Counted from the first letter of the stretch, positions 29,185-38,406 are shown. The stretch is 64,000 nt of DNA from Nocardia testacea NBRC 100365 (GCF_000308775.1 NZ_BAGJ01000082.1:1-64000); one strand, 5' to 3'. Notes: a model not told the origin generated them from the sequence alone. Translations and numbers: made by a program.

Positions 29185-29196
29185 TCGACGGACGCA

Positions 29197-29212
29197 GCGG
29201 GCTCGATCCCGC
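29197..29212 (+). terminator. Weak stem-loop after the giant gene
   Basis: A GCGGG / CCCGC stem with a six-base loop starts 12 bases past the stop codon. There is no T-tract. It may end transcription, but the stem is only five pairs. Confidence 0.3.
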
Positions 29213-29631
29213 AAACCGATTCGGAGATAGATTCCGGGAACCGGTGTACATGGTTGCCGAGCGCCGGTCGAGCGGGATCAGCGGTCACCGGGTCGGCGGC
29301 AGTACGGGCCGGTCGGTCGAGCCGTGGCCGTCGACGCGTCGCCGCGAATCGGCCGGCCGCGTCCGCACGGGCCGTGAACGAGGGCGACCGACCACTGTGT
29401 CGTACGCCTGCCGGTCGTCGTCGGGGCCGGCTGTCCGCGGGGAACGGGCCGCCGACTTTCCACCGCCGAGCTACTCGTACCGGGCCGTCGGCCGGTGCGG
29501 ACATTCCGGGGCACGGGTTCGCCAGATCGCCGCGACCCGGGGCAGCGTAGGTGCGGTGGGCGCGAATCGGGGTGATTGCCCGATCTTTGCGAAAACGGTC
29601 AGGAGATTCGTCGTTTCATCTGGGCGAGCCA

Positions 29632-29656
29632 GTTTGACCAGAGACTTCCCGGGTAG
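29632..29656 (+). promoter_or_regulatory. SigF/SigB-type promoter (GTTT-N15-GGGTAG)
   Basis: GTTT at 29632 and GGGTAG at 29651 are separated by exactly 15 bases. This matches the general-stress sigma factor consensus known in mycobacteria (SigF) and Streptomyces (SigB family). It lies upstream of the PRC-barrel/DUF2382 gene, a stress-associated family. The same element with the same spacing occurs at 35455-35479 (minus) and 40580-40604 (plus). Confidence 0.6.
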
Positions 29657-29875
29657 TTGCCGGTATGTAGCCGAACGGATTCGCGCAGGCGAAATGCCGC
29701 CGGCTACAGGTAGGTGCGGCGCCGCTCCCGATCCACACAACCGGGATCGACGGGCACACCGAGCGGCAACGTCGTAGCCGGCCACGAGCCGGAAACCGAC
29801 CGGGCCGGACTCCGGTCGCGACCGCGCGACTCGGTTCGCCGGCCACGTATCGGACGAGAATCGAGGAAGAATGCC

Positions 29876-30751
29876 ATGGCTCAACATGTGGAAGATCTGA
29901 TCGGCGACGCAGTCTACGATCTCGGCGGCGCCAAGATCGGAAAGGTCAAACGGGTCTATGTCGACAATGCGTCCGGCGCGCCGACATGGGCATCGGTCAG
30001 TACCGGCCTGTTCAGTGAGGACTCTCTCGTACCGCTCGCCGGTGCCCAGTTGCGAAAGGACCCCGCCGAACTCCAGGTACGAGTGCACAAGGAAGCGGTG
30101 AAAACGGCCCCGCATCTCGCGCACGACGGCCTGATCACCCAGGATTCCGAGAACGATCTGTTCGTCCACTACGGCGTCGACCCGAACCGGTCCGGCTGGG
30201 AGGACTACGGGCGGCACGCCGGCCCACCTACCCGCGGCGAGGCTCGTGCGGCCGCAAACACGGCGACCACCGGCCGGGTCGCGGGGAATGCGGGGACCAC
30301 CGGCCGGGTCGCGGGGAATGGGGGGACCACCGGCCGGGTCGCCCCCACCGCGGCCGCACCCGACAGAGGCGATACCCGGCGCCCCGACTTCGTCGTGCGC
30401 TCGGAGGAGCGGCTGAACATAGGCACCCGTCAGGAGGTGTCGGGGCACGCTCGCCTGCGCAAGTACGTGGTGAGCGAAGAGCAGACGATCACCGTGCCGA
30501 CCGGTCACGAAGAAATCCGGATCGAGCGCGAACCGATCACCGATGTCTCGGCACTGCCGGCCGACTTCGGTGATCAGGAGCAGGAGGTCACGCTGCACGC
30601 GGACCGGGTGACCGTGGAGAAGGAGATGGTCCCGGTCGAACGGATCCGGCTGGTCGTCGATCGGGTCGAGGACGAGCAGACGGTCACCGAGACGGTCCGC
30701 AAGGAGCGGATCGAGATCGAGGGGCTCGACCGCGACGACGAACTCCGCTGA
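29876..30751 (+). CDS. PRC-barrel and DUF2382 (YsnF/AvaK-type) stress protein
   Basis: A 291-residue cytoplasmic protein. Residues 1-110 form a PRC-barrel ('DAVYDLGGAKIGKVKRVYVD'). A Gly/Thr-rich linker follows (about 120-165). The C-terminal half is a DUF2382 domain ('EERLNIGTRQEVSGHARLRKYV', then paired 'VTVEKEMVPVERIRL' repeats). ATG at 29876 is chosen because GAGG lies nine bases upstream; upstream in-frame sequence is not protein-like. Such proteins are common in general-stress regulons of soil bacteria and Deinococcus, but the molecular function is unknown. A SigF-like promoter lies upstream and a strong shared terminator downstream. Confidence 0.88.
   Translation: MAQHVEDLIGDAVYDLGGAKIGKVKRVYVDNASGAPTWASVSTGLFSEDSLVPLAGAQLRKDPAELQVRVHKEAVKTAPHLAHDGLITQDSENDLFVHYGVDPNRSGWEDYGRHAGPPTRGEARAAANTATTGRVAGNAGTTGRVAGNGGTTGRVAPTAAAPDRGDTRRPDFVVRSEERLNIGTRQEVSGHARLRKYVVSEEQTITVPTGHEEIRIEREPITDVSALPADFGDQEQEVTLHADRVTVEKEMVPVERIRLVVDRVEDEQTVTETVRKERIEIEGLDRDDELR
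30265..30342 (+). repeat. Three 30-bp tandem repeats in the linker of the PRC-barrel/DUF2382 gene
   Basis: The 18-mer gaccaccggccgggtcgc occurs at 30265, 30295 and 30325, a 30-bp period. The units encode T-T-G-R-V-A plus a short G/N/A spacer. The in-frame unit length allows copy-number change without frameshift. Confidence 0.9.
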
Positions 30752-30760
30752 CCGTGACCG

Positions 30761-30791
30761 CCGGTGGGTCCGGAATACCCGGGCCCACCGG
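30761..30791. terminator. Bidirectional terminator hairpin
   Basis: A 13-pair GC-rich stem (CCGGTGGG...CCCACCGG outer arms, CCGG inner arms, one G-T pair) with a short AT-containing loop lies between two converging genes. There is no T-tract, as is usual in high-GC actinobacteria. Confidence 0.75.
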
Positions 30792-30800
30792 TTCGCGCTG

Positions 30801-33800
30801 TCAGGACCGGCCGGCCGGTGCCTCCGCCCGGTCCGGGGACTCCTCGAGTTCGAGTGGGGCCGGGGCCGAATCGACCTGCCCGTCCTGTTCCACACCGGGC
30901 AGCAGCCGTGGCAGCACCGTCGCGCCCGCGGTCGCGGCCAGCGCGGAGGTGTTCGCGATGGTCCACCCGACCGGCCCCAGCGGTGTGCAGCCGAAGTACG
31001 CGCCGAGACCGGGCGTCATCACGATCACTCCCAATACCGCGCCACTGGCGGCGGTGGTGAGCCAGACCAGCGGGCTGCGGTAGCCCGCCACCAGGGTCTG
31101 ACCGAGTTGGGTGCCGATCAGTGCCACCAGGCCGATGGTGTCCGCTCGCCGCTGGGTGCCGGTGTAGCGACCGGCCATCCAGGCGACCGAGGCGCCGGTG
31201 GCGGTCGCGACCCCGCGGACCCCGATGGTGCGCAACAGGTCGGCGCCGAGGCTGGCCGGGGGGATCGCGGCGAGCTGGCCCGCGCGCTGGGCGACCCAGT
31301 CGTCGTCGGGTTCGGGGGTCTCCTGATCACCGGCCAGTGCGAGCGCGAGGGCGGGGAACATATCGGTCAGCAGGTTCACCAGCAGGAACTGGCGGGTTCC
31401 CAGCGGGGCGCGACCCCCCACCGCGGTACCGAACAACGTGAACGCGACCTCACCGGCGTTACCGCCCACCAGGACTGCCACCGCGTCGGCCACCCGCTGC
31501 CACATGCTCCGGCCCTCGACCAGCGCATGCAGCAGCGCCCGCGGATCCGGTTCGGTGAGGACCAGATCGGCGGCGTTGCGGGCGGCGGCCGAACCGTGTG
31601 CGGCGATACCGATCCCGATATCGGCGGTGCGGATCGCCGCGGCGTCGTTGCTGCCGTCGCCGGTCATGCCCACGACATGCCCGGTCCGGCGCAGGGCGGC
31701 CACGATGCGCACCTTCTGCTCGGGATCGACGCGAGCGAACACGGTGCTGCGTTCGATGAGTTCGGTCTGCGCGGTGTCATCGAGTTCGTCGAGGTCGGCG
31801 CCGGTGGTGACGGTGTCGACCGTGATACCCAGCCGGCGCGCGACGGCCGCCGCCGTAACCGGATGGTCGCCGGTGATCATCCGGACCCCGACACCGTTGT
31901 CCTCGAGCGCGCGGACCAGATACGGAGTCTGCGGCCGCGGCGTATCGGCGATGCCGAGGAATCCCATCAGGGTCAGCCCCTCCACCACGTCCTCGACATC
32001 ATCGGGCGGACCGGACAGGTCACGCCGGGCGACCACCAGCACCCGCAGACCCTGTTCCGCGAGGTCGTGCACCGTGGCCTCGGCCCGCTCCCGCTGTCCG
32101 TCGGATAACGCGCGATCCGTCTTACCGGACGCGCCACCGCGGACCCGGGTGCACCGGGGTAGCACGACCTCGGGCGCACCCTTGACGACCAGGCGCAGTT
32201 TGTGCGCGGTCCGCCCGAATGCCGCCGCGTACCCCCGGTTGGATTCGAACGGTATCTCGTCGATCGGATCCCACCGGTGCGCGTCCTCGCCCAGGATCTC
32301 GGCGGCGTCCAGGACGGCCCGGTCCGTGGCGTGCAGCACCGGTCCGTTGTCCGGGTCCGGGCAGGCGCGCGCCGCGGCCCGCAGCAGCCGCCGGGCGGCG
32401 TCGCTGTCGCTGCCGGGTTCCCACTGCTCGTCCAGATCGGCGAGCGCGGTCAGCCGCAACCGTCCCTCGGTGAGGGTGCCGGTTTTGTCGAAGCACAGGG
32501 TGTCCACCCGGCCCAGGGCTTCGACCGCGCGGTTGGCGCGGACCAGCACGCCGTAGCGGGACAGCCGCCGCGCCGCGGCGAGCTGCGCCACCGTGGCGAC
32601 CAGCGGGAGCCCTTCGGGCACCGCCGCGACCGCGACACCCACTCCGTCGGCGATCGCCGCCCGCAGGGTGCGGCCGCGCAGACCTCCGAGCGCGGTCACG
32701 ATCGCGCCGCCGGTGAGGGTGAGCGGTAGCGCGCGGTCGGTGAGGGCCCGCAACTGGGCCTGGACCCCGCCCTTCTCCGGCGGTACCGCCCCCGCGGTGG
32801 CGCGGCCGGCCTGCGTATCGGCGCCGACCGCGACGACCACGGCCACCGCCGACCCGCTCACCACCGTCGTGCCCTCGAACACGAGGCAGGCGCGATCGCC
32901 GAGCGCCGCCCCCGGCGTGGCCTCGACCTGCTTGGGTACCGTGACCGACTCCCCGGTGAGCCCGGACTCGTCCATTTCGAGGTCCTCGGCGCGCAACAGA
33001 CGGGCATCGGCGGGCACCACCTCACCGGCGCGGATCGTGAACACATCGCCGATCTGGAGGCTGTCGGCGGGCACCTCCGTGACGGCGGGATCCTCGGCGT
33101 CGATCTCGGCGCGGTCGATCACCCGCCCGGCCAGCCGCTCGCCCTCGATGAGGTCGAACAACTCGTTCTCCGCGGCCTGGCGCTGGCGCGCGGAGATCAT
33201 CGCGTTCACGGTGAGCACCGACGACAGCAGGACCGCGTCGGAGGGGGAGCCGAGGATCGCGGTCGCCGCGGCGCCGACACCGAGGATCGGGGTCAGCGGA
33301 TCGGCCAGCTCCCGGCGCATATGGCCGAGAAAGTCGGTGAGCGAGGACATCCGGGCCGCGACCACGCCACGGTCCGCGGGTTCGGCGGTCGCACGTTCGG
33401 CCACCGGTGCCGGTTCCGGGAGCCGGGCCAGCACCTCGTCCGGTTCCAGGGCGTGCCAGGGCAGCTGGGGCGCGTGCTCCGCGGACGGGCGGGCCCGGAC
33501 CGCGCGCGCACCGGATACCGCCCCGTTGAACAGGCCGGCGAAATTCGCCGCGATCATGGGTGCGGTCCGGGAGCGGGTCGCGGGCGAGGCCGCGAGCAGC
33601 AACCCGGTCAGACTGCACGCCGACAGCGCCAGGGTGCGGCCGCGTTCGCTGACCTGCCGGGCGGGCCCTACCACCCCGAGGGTGCGTTGCACCTGGCCCA
33701 GGTCCCGGCACAGCAGATCGGCCGACCAGGGCACATGGATACCGCCGCCTTCACAGCCGACGATGCCGATCGCCACATCGGCCCGGTCCAGTGCCTTGTG

Positions 33801-35444
33801 CGCGCGGGTGGCCAGTACCGCGACCACATGCCCTTGTTTCTGGAGCCGGTGGACGTGTGAGCTGAGCGATCCCTGGGCGTTCACGAATTCGTCGGCGAGA
33901 CTGCGGAGTTCGCCGGCATCGCGATGGCCGGCGAGCACCACCCGCAATCCGGCCCGCCGGGCTGTGCCGAGGACATCGTGTGCCCGCGGGTCGAGTTCCC
34001 GCCCGACCAGCACTCGGCCGAGTATCCGCTCACCCTCGCGCAGTTCCCGCCAGACCGGGCGGGTGGTGGCCCCGCGGTCGGGGGCGCCCGACTCGGGGCG
34101 CACCAGCCGCACTGCCTTCCTGCCTCCGGGACCCACCTCGTCGGGGGCCGACCACAACAGCCGTTGCGCCGTGCTCCAGACCCGCGCCGCCGGCCAGCCG
34201 TCGTCGGTCGTCGCCACCTCCAGCACCACACGCCCGGACGTGGCCAGCGCTTCGCCGTCGACGACCAGGGCGGTGAGCCGGTCGAGCCGCCGCCACGCCG
34301 CGGGGTGCAGGGTGAGCACGCCGGCCCCGGCGAGGGCGGTGGACACCGTCGCGGCGAATACTTCCCGTCCGGCGCGCGCGGTTTTCGGCGCGCCCAGCAT
34401 CAGGGCGTCCGGTACGTCACCGATACGGCCCAGGCCCGCCAGAGTGGCGGCACCCGCCAGGGACGCGGCCGCCGTCTCGTCGGCGACCCGTTCGACCGGC
34501 CCCCGCGGCATATCGGCGGGCCGGGTGTAGGACGGGAGCGGTTCGGCGACCCCGAAGTGCTCGGCATCGACGATATCGGTCTCCCATTGCTGCCACTGCC
34601 CGCGCCGGGCCAGCGCCTCGGTCAGGATGAATCCGCGCTGGACCGTATCGGCCAGCAGGTTGGTGACTCCGCCGGCAGCGCCCTCGCCCAGGGCGGACCC
34701 CGCGGCGTTGGCGATGGCGAGCACCATATCGGTGCGGGCGCTGCCCAGCCGCTGCTCGAGGTGTGTGCGCAGCCGGGGCTGGGCGTCGGTGAACGCCGCC
34801 ACCGCGCGCACGCCGCGCATCAGTCCGCGCAGCGGAGGCACCGCGCCCACCGCCGATACCGCGATGGCGCACACATCACCGGCCACCTCGATGGCCGCGG
34901 CCAGGACCGGTTCGCGGTCGGCCGGGAATTCGTCGGCGCGACTCCAGCCGGTATCGGCGACATCGGATTCCTCTTCGACCGCTTCCACCGCCGCCAGCAG
35001 CTTCTCCAGATCGGCGCCGCTGGACAGCGCGGTGACGAGCCGGCCGGTGACCGCGTTGACCCGCCACCATTCCACTCCGCGCAGCCGGCCGAGGTGCTGT
35101 TCGAGCGAGCGGTTCACCGCCGAGCCCTGACCGTTGTCCAGGCCGCGCACCTCGATGGTCGCGTGGTCCTCGGTCACCTCGATCCGGCGCTGGGCGCGCC
35201 GGTCACGCGGGTCGATCAGCGCCGCCAGATCGTCGCGCAGGCTCGCCGACTCGTCGGATTCGAGCGTCGACAGGCCGGACGCGACCGTCGTGACGACTTT
35301 CTCCGCCGCGCGCCACGGCACCTCGACCGCCCGGACGCCGGTGTCGACGGCGCGGCCCGTTCCGGTGCGCACCACGGCTGCCGCGGTGGAAACCGGAGCG
35401 GTCAACAAGCGGGGAGACAGCATGCTTCGCACAGAGGGACCCAT
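30801..35444 (-). CDS. Giant cation-translocating P-type ATPase (CtpI/CtpH-like)
   Basis: About 1,547 residues, the size of the mycobacterial CtpI/CtpH group. The C-terminal half has all P-type hallmarks: 'LTGESVTVPKQ' (actuator), 'CFDKTGTLTEG' with phosphorylated Asp986, 'KGAPEVVLPRC' (nucleotide domain), 'MTGDGSNDAAAI' (hinge) and C-terminal membrane helices. The first 700 residues are an extension that includes a degenerate HAD-like copy ('GLRVVLAGHRDAGELRSLADEFV') without DKTGT. The ion is not predictable; the family is linked to Mg2+/Ca2+ and pH stress. ATG at 35444 is preferred over an in-frame ATG at 35564 because the intervening peptide is Arg-rich and non-protein-like, and because a promoter -10 lies 10 bases upstream of 35444, which suggests a leaderless transcript. 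Confidence 0.88.
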   Translation of the reverse strand: MGPSVRSMLSPRLLTAPVSTAAAVVRTGTGRAVDTGVRAVEVPWRAAEKVVTTVASGLSTLESDESASLRDDLAALIDPRDRRAQRRIEVTEDHATIEVRGLDNGQGSAVNRSLEQHLGRLRGVEWWRVNAVTGRLVTALSSGADLEKLLAAVEAVEEESDVADTGWSRADEFPADREPVLAAAIEVAGDVCAIAVSAVGAVPPLRGLMRGVRAVAAFTDAQPRLRTHLEQRLGSARTDMVLAIANAAGSALGEGAAGGVTNLLADTVQRGFILTEALARRGQWQQWETDIVDAEHFGVAEPLPSYTRPADMPRGPVERVADETAAASLAGAATLAGLGRIGDVPDALMLGAPKTARAGREVFAATVSTALAGAGVLTLHPAAWRRLDRLTALVVDGEALATSGRVVLEVATTDDGWPAARVWSTAQRLLWSAPDEVGPGGRKAVRLVRPESGAPDRGATTRPVWRELREGERILGRVLVGRELDPRAHDVLGTARRAGLRVVLAGHRDAGELRSLADEFVNAQGSLSSHVHRLQKQGHVVAVLATRAHKALDRADVAIGIVGCEGGGIHVPWSADLLCRDLGQVQRTLGVVGPARQVSERGRTLALSACSLTGLLLAASPATRSRTAPMIAANFAGLFNGAVSGARAVRARPSAEHAPQLPWHALEPDEVLARLPEPAPVAERATAEPADRGVVAARMSSLTDFLGHMRRELADPLTPILGVGAAATAILGSPSDAVLLSSVLTVNAMISARQRQAAENELFDLIEGERLAGRVIDRAEIDAEDPAVTEVPADSLQIGDVFTIRAGEVVPADARLLRAEDLEMDESGLTGESVTVPKQVEATPGAALGDRACLVFEGTTVVSGSAVAVVVAVGADTQAGRATAGAVPPEKGGVQAQLRALTDRALPLTLTGGAIVTALGGLRGRTLRAAIADGVGVAVAAVPEGLPLVATVAQLAAARRLSRYGVLVRANRAVEALGRVDTLCFDKTGTLTEGRLRLTALADLDEQWEPGSDSDAARRLLRAAARACPDPDNGPVLHATDRAVLDAAEILGEDAHRWDPIDEIPFESNRGYAAAFGRTAHKLRLVVKGAPEVVLPRCTRVRGGASGKTDRALSDGQRERAEATVHDLAEQGLRVLVVARRDLSGPPDDVEDVVEGLTLMGFLGIADTPRPQTPYLVRALEDNGVGVRMITGDHPVTAAAVARRLGITVDTVTTGADLDELDDTAQTELIERSTVFARVDPEQKVRIVAALRRTGHVVGMTGDGSNDAAAIRTADIGIGIAAHGSAAARNAADLVLTEPDPRALLHALVEGRSMWQRVADAVAVLVGGNAGEVAFTLFGTAVGGRAPLGTRQFLLVNLLTDMFPALALALAGDQETPEPDDDWVAQRAGQLAAIPPASLGADLLRTIGVRGVATATGASVAWMAGRYTGTQRRADTIGLVALIGTQLGQTLVAGYRSPLVWLTTAASGAVLGVIVMTPGLGAYFGCTPLGPVGWTIANTSALAATAGATVLPRLLPGVEQDGQVDSAPAPLELEESPDRAEAPAGRS

Positions 35445-35454
35445 AGGGGAGCGC

Positions 35455-35479
35455 CTACCCTGCGCGGGCCCGGTCAAAC
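35455..35479 (-). promoter_or_regulatory. SigF/SigB-type promoter for the P-type ATPase
   Basis: On the minus strand GTTT (35479-35476) and GGGTAG (35460-35455) are 15 bases apart, the same layout as at 29632. The -10 ends 10 bases before the chosen ATG, so the mRNA would have almost no leader. Confidence 0.58.
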
Positions 35480-35727
35480 GCCGCCGAGCGGCATATCCGC
35501 CGCTCGGGGCGTCGTCGCGAGGGTCGGCCCGAGTGCGAGCCGGTGCCCGCCAGTGGTGTCGCATGTCCGCGGTGCCGCTTCCGGGCTAGCCTGCAAAGGG
35601 TGCGGTGCGCAGGACACGCCCACCCGGCAGGGCACGGCGCGGACCACGAGACCGGCGGCCGCGGTGAGCGCCCAGTAGCGGCGATCGCCGGGCCGCTGTC
35701 GCGGGCAGACCTCGACGAAGGAGTCTC

Positions 35728-37251
35728 ATGCGCTGTGTGGTGTTCGGAGCCACCGGTTACCTCGGTGGGCGCCTGGTACCGGAACTCCTGCGCGCCGGTC
35801 ACACCGTCCGGGTGCTCGCGCGGACTCCGGGTAAACTCACCGACGCGCCGTGGCACGACCGGGTGGAGATCGTGCGCGGTGATGTCACGGTCGCCGCGGA
35901 CGTGCGCGCCGCGCTGGCGGACCAAGAGGTCCTGTACTACCTCGTGCACTCACTGACCCGCTCGGATTTCGACACCGTCGACCGCGACGCCGCGACCATC
36001 GTCGCCCGCGAGGCCGCGGCGGCCGGACTCGGCCGGATCGTCTACCTCGGCGGGATCGCGCCCGCCGGCCAGGACCTGTCCCGGCATCTGTCCTCGCGCG
36101 CCGAAGTCGGCCGGATCCTGCTCGACGGTGCCGTCCCCGCGCTGGTGTTCCGCGCGGCGGTGGTGATCGGTTCGGGTTCGGCCAGTTTCGAAATGCTGCG
36201 CTACCTCACCGAACGTCTGCCCGCGATGGTCACCCCGCGCTGGGTTCGGTCGCGGATCCAGCCGATCGCCGTCCGGGACGTGCTGTACTACCTCACCCGG
36301 GCGGCGGCAGTCCCGCCCACCGTGACCGGCGCATTCGATATCGGGGGCCCGGACGTCCTCACCTACGAGCAGATGATGCGGGTATACGCCGAGGTCGCCG
36401 GGCTACCGCGGCGGGTGATCGTGCCGGTGCCCGTGCTCACGCCGTGGCTGTCGGCACAGTGGGTGAACCTGGTGACACCGGTGCCCAGGGCGATCGCCGT
36501 CCCCCTGATGGAATCCCTGGTCAATGATGTCGTCTGTGCCGAGCACGAGATCGCCGCACATATCCGCGACCCCGACGGTGGTCTCACCGGGGTCCGGCGC
36601 GCCGTGGAGCTGGCGCTGACCCGGATCCGGGATCTGGATGTGCCGACCCGCTGGTCGGATGCCGGCCCCGAGCCCTCCGAGCCGTTGCCCACCGATCCGG
36701 CATGGTCGGGCGGGTCCCTCTACCAGGATCTGCGGGAGCGTTCGACGAGCGCGGATCCGGCCGCGCTGTGGACGGTGATCGAATCGATCGGCGGGGAGCA
36801 CGGCTGGTACTCCTTCCCCCTGGCCTGGTCGCTGCGCGGCTGGCTGGACCGTCTCGCCGGGGGTGTCGGACTGCGCCGGGGCCGGCGCGATCCGCACCGG
36901 CTCCACGAAGGGGAGGCGCTGGACTGGTGGCGGGTGGAGCGGATAGAACGACCCACCCTGCTGCGCCTGCGGGCGGAAATGCGGGTTCCGGGACGCGCCT
37001 GGCTCGAGTTGGAGGTCCGGCCCGGCGACGGGCGTGCCGGCGCGATCTACCGGCAGCGTGCCGTCTTCGAGCCGCACGGGCTCGCCGGGCATCTGTACTG
37101 GAAGTCGATCGTGCCCTTCCACGCCCTGGTATTCGGCGGGATGGCCCGCAACATCACCGGCGCAGCGGAGCAGGCCGACGGTGGTCGCGGCGGGTCCGCT
37201 CGTCCGAGGACGCCGGGTCCGCTGCGTCTTCTGGGCCGCAGCGCGCGCTGA
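35728..37251 (+). CDS. NAD(P)-binding SDR protein with C-terminal DUF2867
   Basis: 507 residues. The N-terminal 300 residues are an atypical/extended SDR Rossmann domain: 'VFGATGYLGGRLVPELL' for dinucleotide binding, 'RGDVT', then 'VYLGGIAPAG'. The C-terminal 190 residues are DUF2867 ('SLYQDLRERSTSADPAALWTVIESIGGEHGWY', 'WWRVERIERPTLLRLRAEM', 'FEPHGLAGHLYWKSIVPFHALVF'), a SRPBCC-like fold. The pair of domains is common in actinobacterial proteins of unknown substrate. AAGGAG at 35718 sits five bases before the ATG. An intrinsic terminator follows the stop. Confidence 0.88.
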   Translation: MRCVVFGATGYLGGRLVPELLRAGHTVRVLARTPGKLTDAPWHDRVEIVRGDVTVAADVRAALADQEVLYYLVHSLTRSDFDTVDRDAATIVAREAAAAGLGRIVYLGGIAPAGQDLSRHLSSRAEVGRILLDGAVPALVFRAAVVIGSGSASFEMLRYLTERLPAMVTPRWVRSRIQPIAVRDVLYYLTRAAAVPPTVTGAFDIGGPDVLTYEQMMRVYAEVAGLPRRVIVPVPVLTPWLSAQWVNLVTPVPRAIAVPLMESLVNDVVCAEHEIAAHIRDPDGGLTGVRRAVELALTRIRDLDVPTRWSDAGPEPSEPLPTDPAWSGGSLYQDLRERSTSADPAALWTVIESIGGEHGWYSFPLAWSLRGWLDRLAGGVGLRRGRRDPHRLHEGEALDWWRVERIERPTLLRLRAEMRVPGRAWLELEVRPGDGRAGAIYRQRAVFEPHGLAGHLYWKSIVPFHALVFGGMARNITGAAEQADGGRGGSARPRTPGPLRLLGRSAR

Positions 37252-37255
37252 ATTC

Positions 37256-37274
37256 TGCTGCTCAGCAGCATTTT
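37256..37274 (+). terminator. Intrinsic terminator
   Basis: A perfect six-pair stem (TGCTGC/GCAGCA) with a three-base loop is followed by TTTT. It begins four bases after the stop codon of the SDR/DUF2867 gene. Confidence 0.7.
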
Positions 37275-37322
37275 CGGAGCCGGTGCGCGCGGGCGGCGCG
37301 GTACCGTGTCGGAGGCCGCCGT

Positions 37323-37328
37323 TACCCT
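37323..37328 (+). promoter_or_regulatory. -10 element of a leaderless promoter
   Basis: TACCCT fits the actinobacterial -10 (TAnnnT) and ends seven bases before the ATG at 37336, the spacing expected if transcription starts at the start codon. A near-identical 11-base context (GTTACCSTCGG) precedes the GTG at 59672. Confidence 0.5.
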
Positions 37329-37335
37329 CGGGCCC

Positions 37336-38406
37336 ATGTCGCTGGCATGGTTGCGTTCCCACGCCGTCGCCTGGTCACTGCCGCGCAGTCCGGGCTCACT
37401 CGCCGAGGCCCTGACCGAACTGGAGTTCGTGCAGGCCGACCCAATCCGTTCACCCGCCCGGGCCCAGGACCTGATCCTGCGGCACCGGGTGCGCGGCTAT
37501 CGGGCGGGTGATCTCGACCGTGACTACCGGTCGCTCGGGATCGACGAGGACCTCCTGTACGCGTACGGCTACACCGTGCCCCGGCTGCGTCCGTACCTGC
37601 ATCCCCGCCACCATCCGCGGGGTACCGACGGCGCATTCCCGCACGACGGGCGATCGGCGGCGGTCCTGGACTTCGTCCGGGAGCGCGGCGTGGTGCATCC
37701 GCGCGAGTTGCAAGCGCATTTCGGGCATCGCGGCGTGGTCAACGCATGGGGCGGCACCTCATCGGCCACCACGGTCGCCCTGGAGGAACTCCATCGTTAC
37801 GGGTTGCTGCGGGTGGCCGACCGCGTATCCGGGATCCGGCGTTACGAGATCGCCGAGCCGCCGGCGGTCGTGCTGGAGCCCGCCGAGCGCCGCCGGGTCC
37901 TGGCGCTGCGGGTGGCGCGCACCCTGGCCCCGGCCACGGAATCGACCCTTTCCGCCACGGTCAATCGCATTGTCCGGCCGATCGGCGGCGCCACCGGTTC
38001 GGCGACCATCCGCGAGCTTCTGGCCACCGGCGAACTGTCCGCCCTGACCGTCGACGGAGTCCGCTACCTGTGGCCGTCCGATCTCCAGCCCGCCGACCGC
38101 GCGCCACAGGCCCGGGTCCGATTCCTGGCGCCCTTCGACCCCCTCGTATGGGACCGGAAGCGTTTCGGCCGGATCTGGGGCTGGGACTATCGGTTCGAGG
38201 CCTACACCCCCGTCGCCCAGCGGGTCCGCGGGTACTACGCGATGCCGATGCTGTGGCGCGACCGCGTGATCGGCTGGGCGAATTGCGCGGGCCCGGGCAG
38301 TGCGGTCGAGGTCGGATACGTGGACGGTGCCCCGAAGGGCCGGGCCTTCGCCACCGCCCTGGACGCGGAAATCGACCGGCTGCACAGTTTTCTGGGTCCG
38401 AATTGA
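37336..38406 (+). CDS. AlkZ/YcaQ-type winged-helix DNA glycosylase
   Basis: 356 residues, typical for the HTH_42 family. The Q-x-D catalytic motif of AlkZ/YcaQ is present ('EFVQADPIRSPARAQDLIL', near residue 35). Later come 'RGVVHPRELQAHF' (winged helix), 'RYLWPSD' and the family's C-terminal 'FLAPFDPLVWDRKRFGRIWGWDYRFEAY'. Family enzymes unhook bulky or cross-linked alkylated bases (base-excision repair), sometimes as self-resistance to genotoxins. No biosynthetic cluster is adjacent, so a housekeeping repair role is more likely. The ATG at 37336 is chosen over a GTG at 37306 because a -10 lies seven bases upstream and there is no ribosome binding site for either. Confidence 0.85.
   Translation: MSLAWLRSHAVAWSLPRSPGSLAEALTELEFVQADPIRSPARAQDLILRHRVRGYRAGDLDRDYRSLGIDEDLLYAYGYTVPRLRPYLHPRHHPRGTDGAFPHDGRSAAVLDFVRERGVVHPRELQAHFGHRGVVNAWGGTSSATTVALEELHRYGLLRVADRVSGIRRYEIAEPPAVVLEPAERRRVLALRVARTLAPATESTLSATVNRIVRPIGGATGSATIRELLATGELSALTVDGVRYLWPSDLQPADRAPQARVRFLAPFDPLVWDRKRFGRIWGWDYRFEAYTPVAQRVRGYYAMPMLWRDRVIGWANCAGPGSAVEVGYVDGAPKGRAFATALDAEIDRLHSFLGPN

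Larger units (their letters stand above)
29185..29875. other. Intergenic region (691 bp) with a SigF/SigB-like promoter
   Basis: No credible gene is present. The open frames here are Arg/Gly-rich with no ribosome binding site and no family resemblance. The region holds the weak stem-loop after the giant gene and, at 29632-29656, a stress-type promoter for the downstream PRC-barrel gene, which would give it a 5' leader of about 210 bases. Confidence 0.6.

Noticed and set aside
29244..29777. Open frame of 177 codons after the giant gene
   Set aside because: Arg/Gly/Ser-rich, no start signal, no family resemblance, and it overlaps the SigF-like promoter.
30265..30342. Possible CRISPR-like repeat
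   Set aside because: Only three contiguous units inside a coding frame with no unique spacers.
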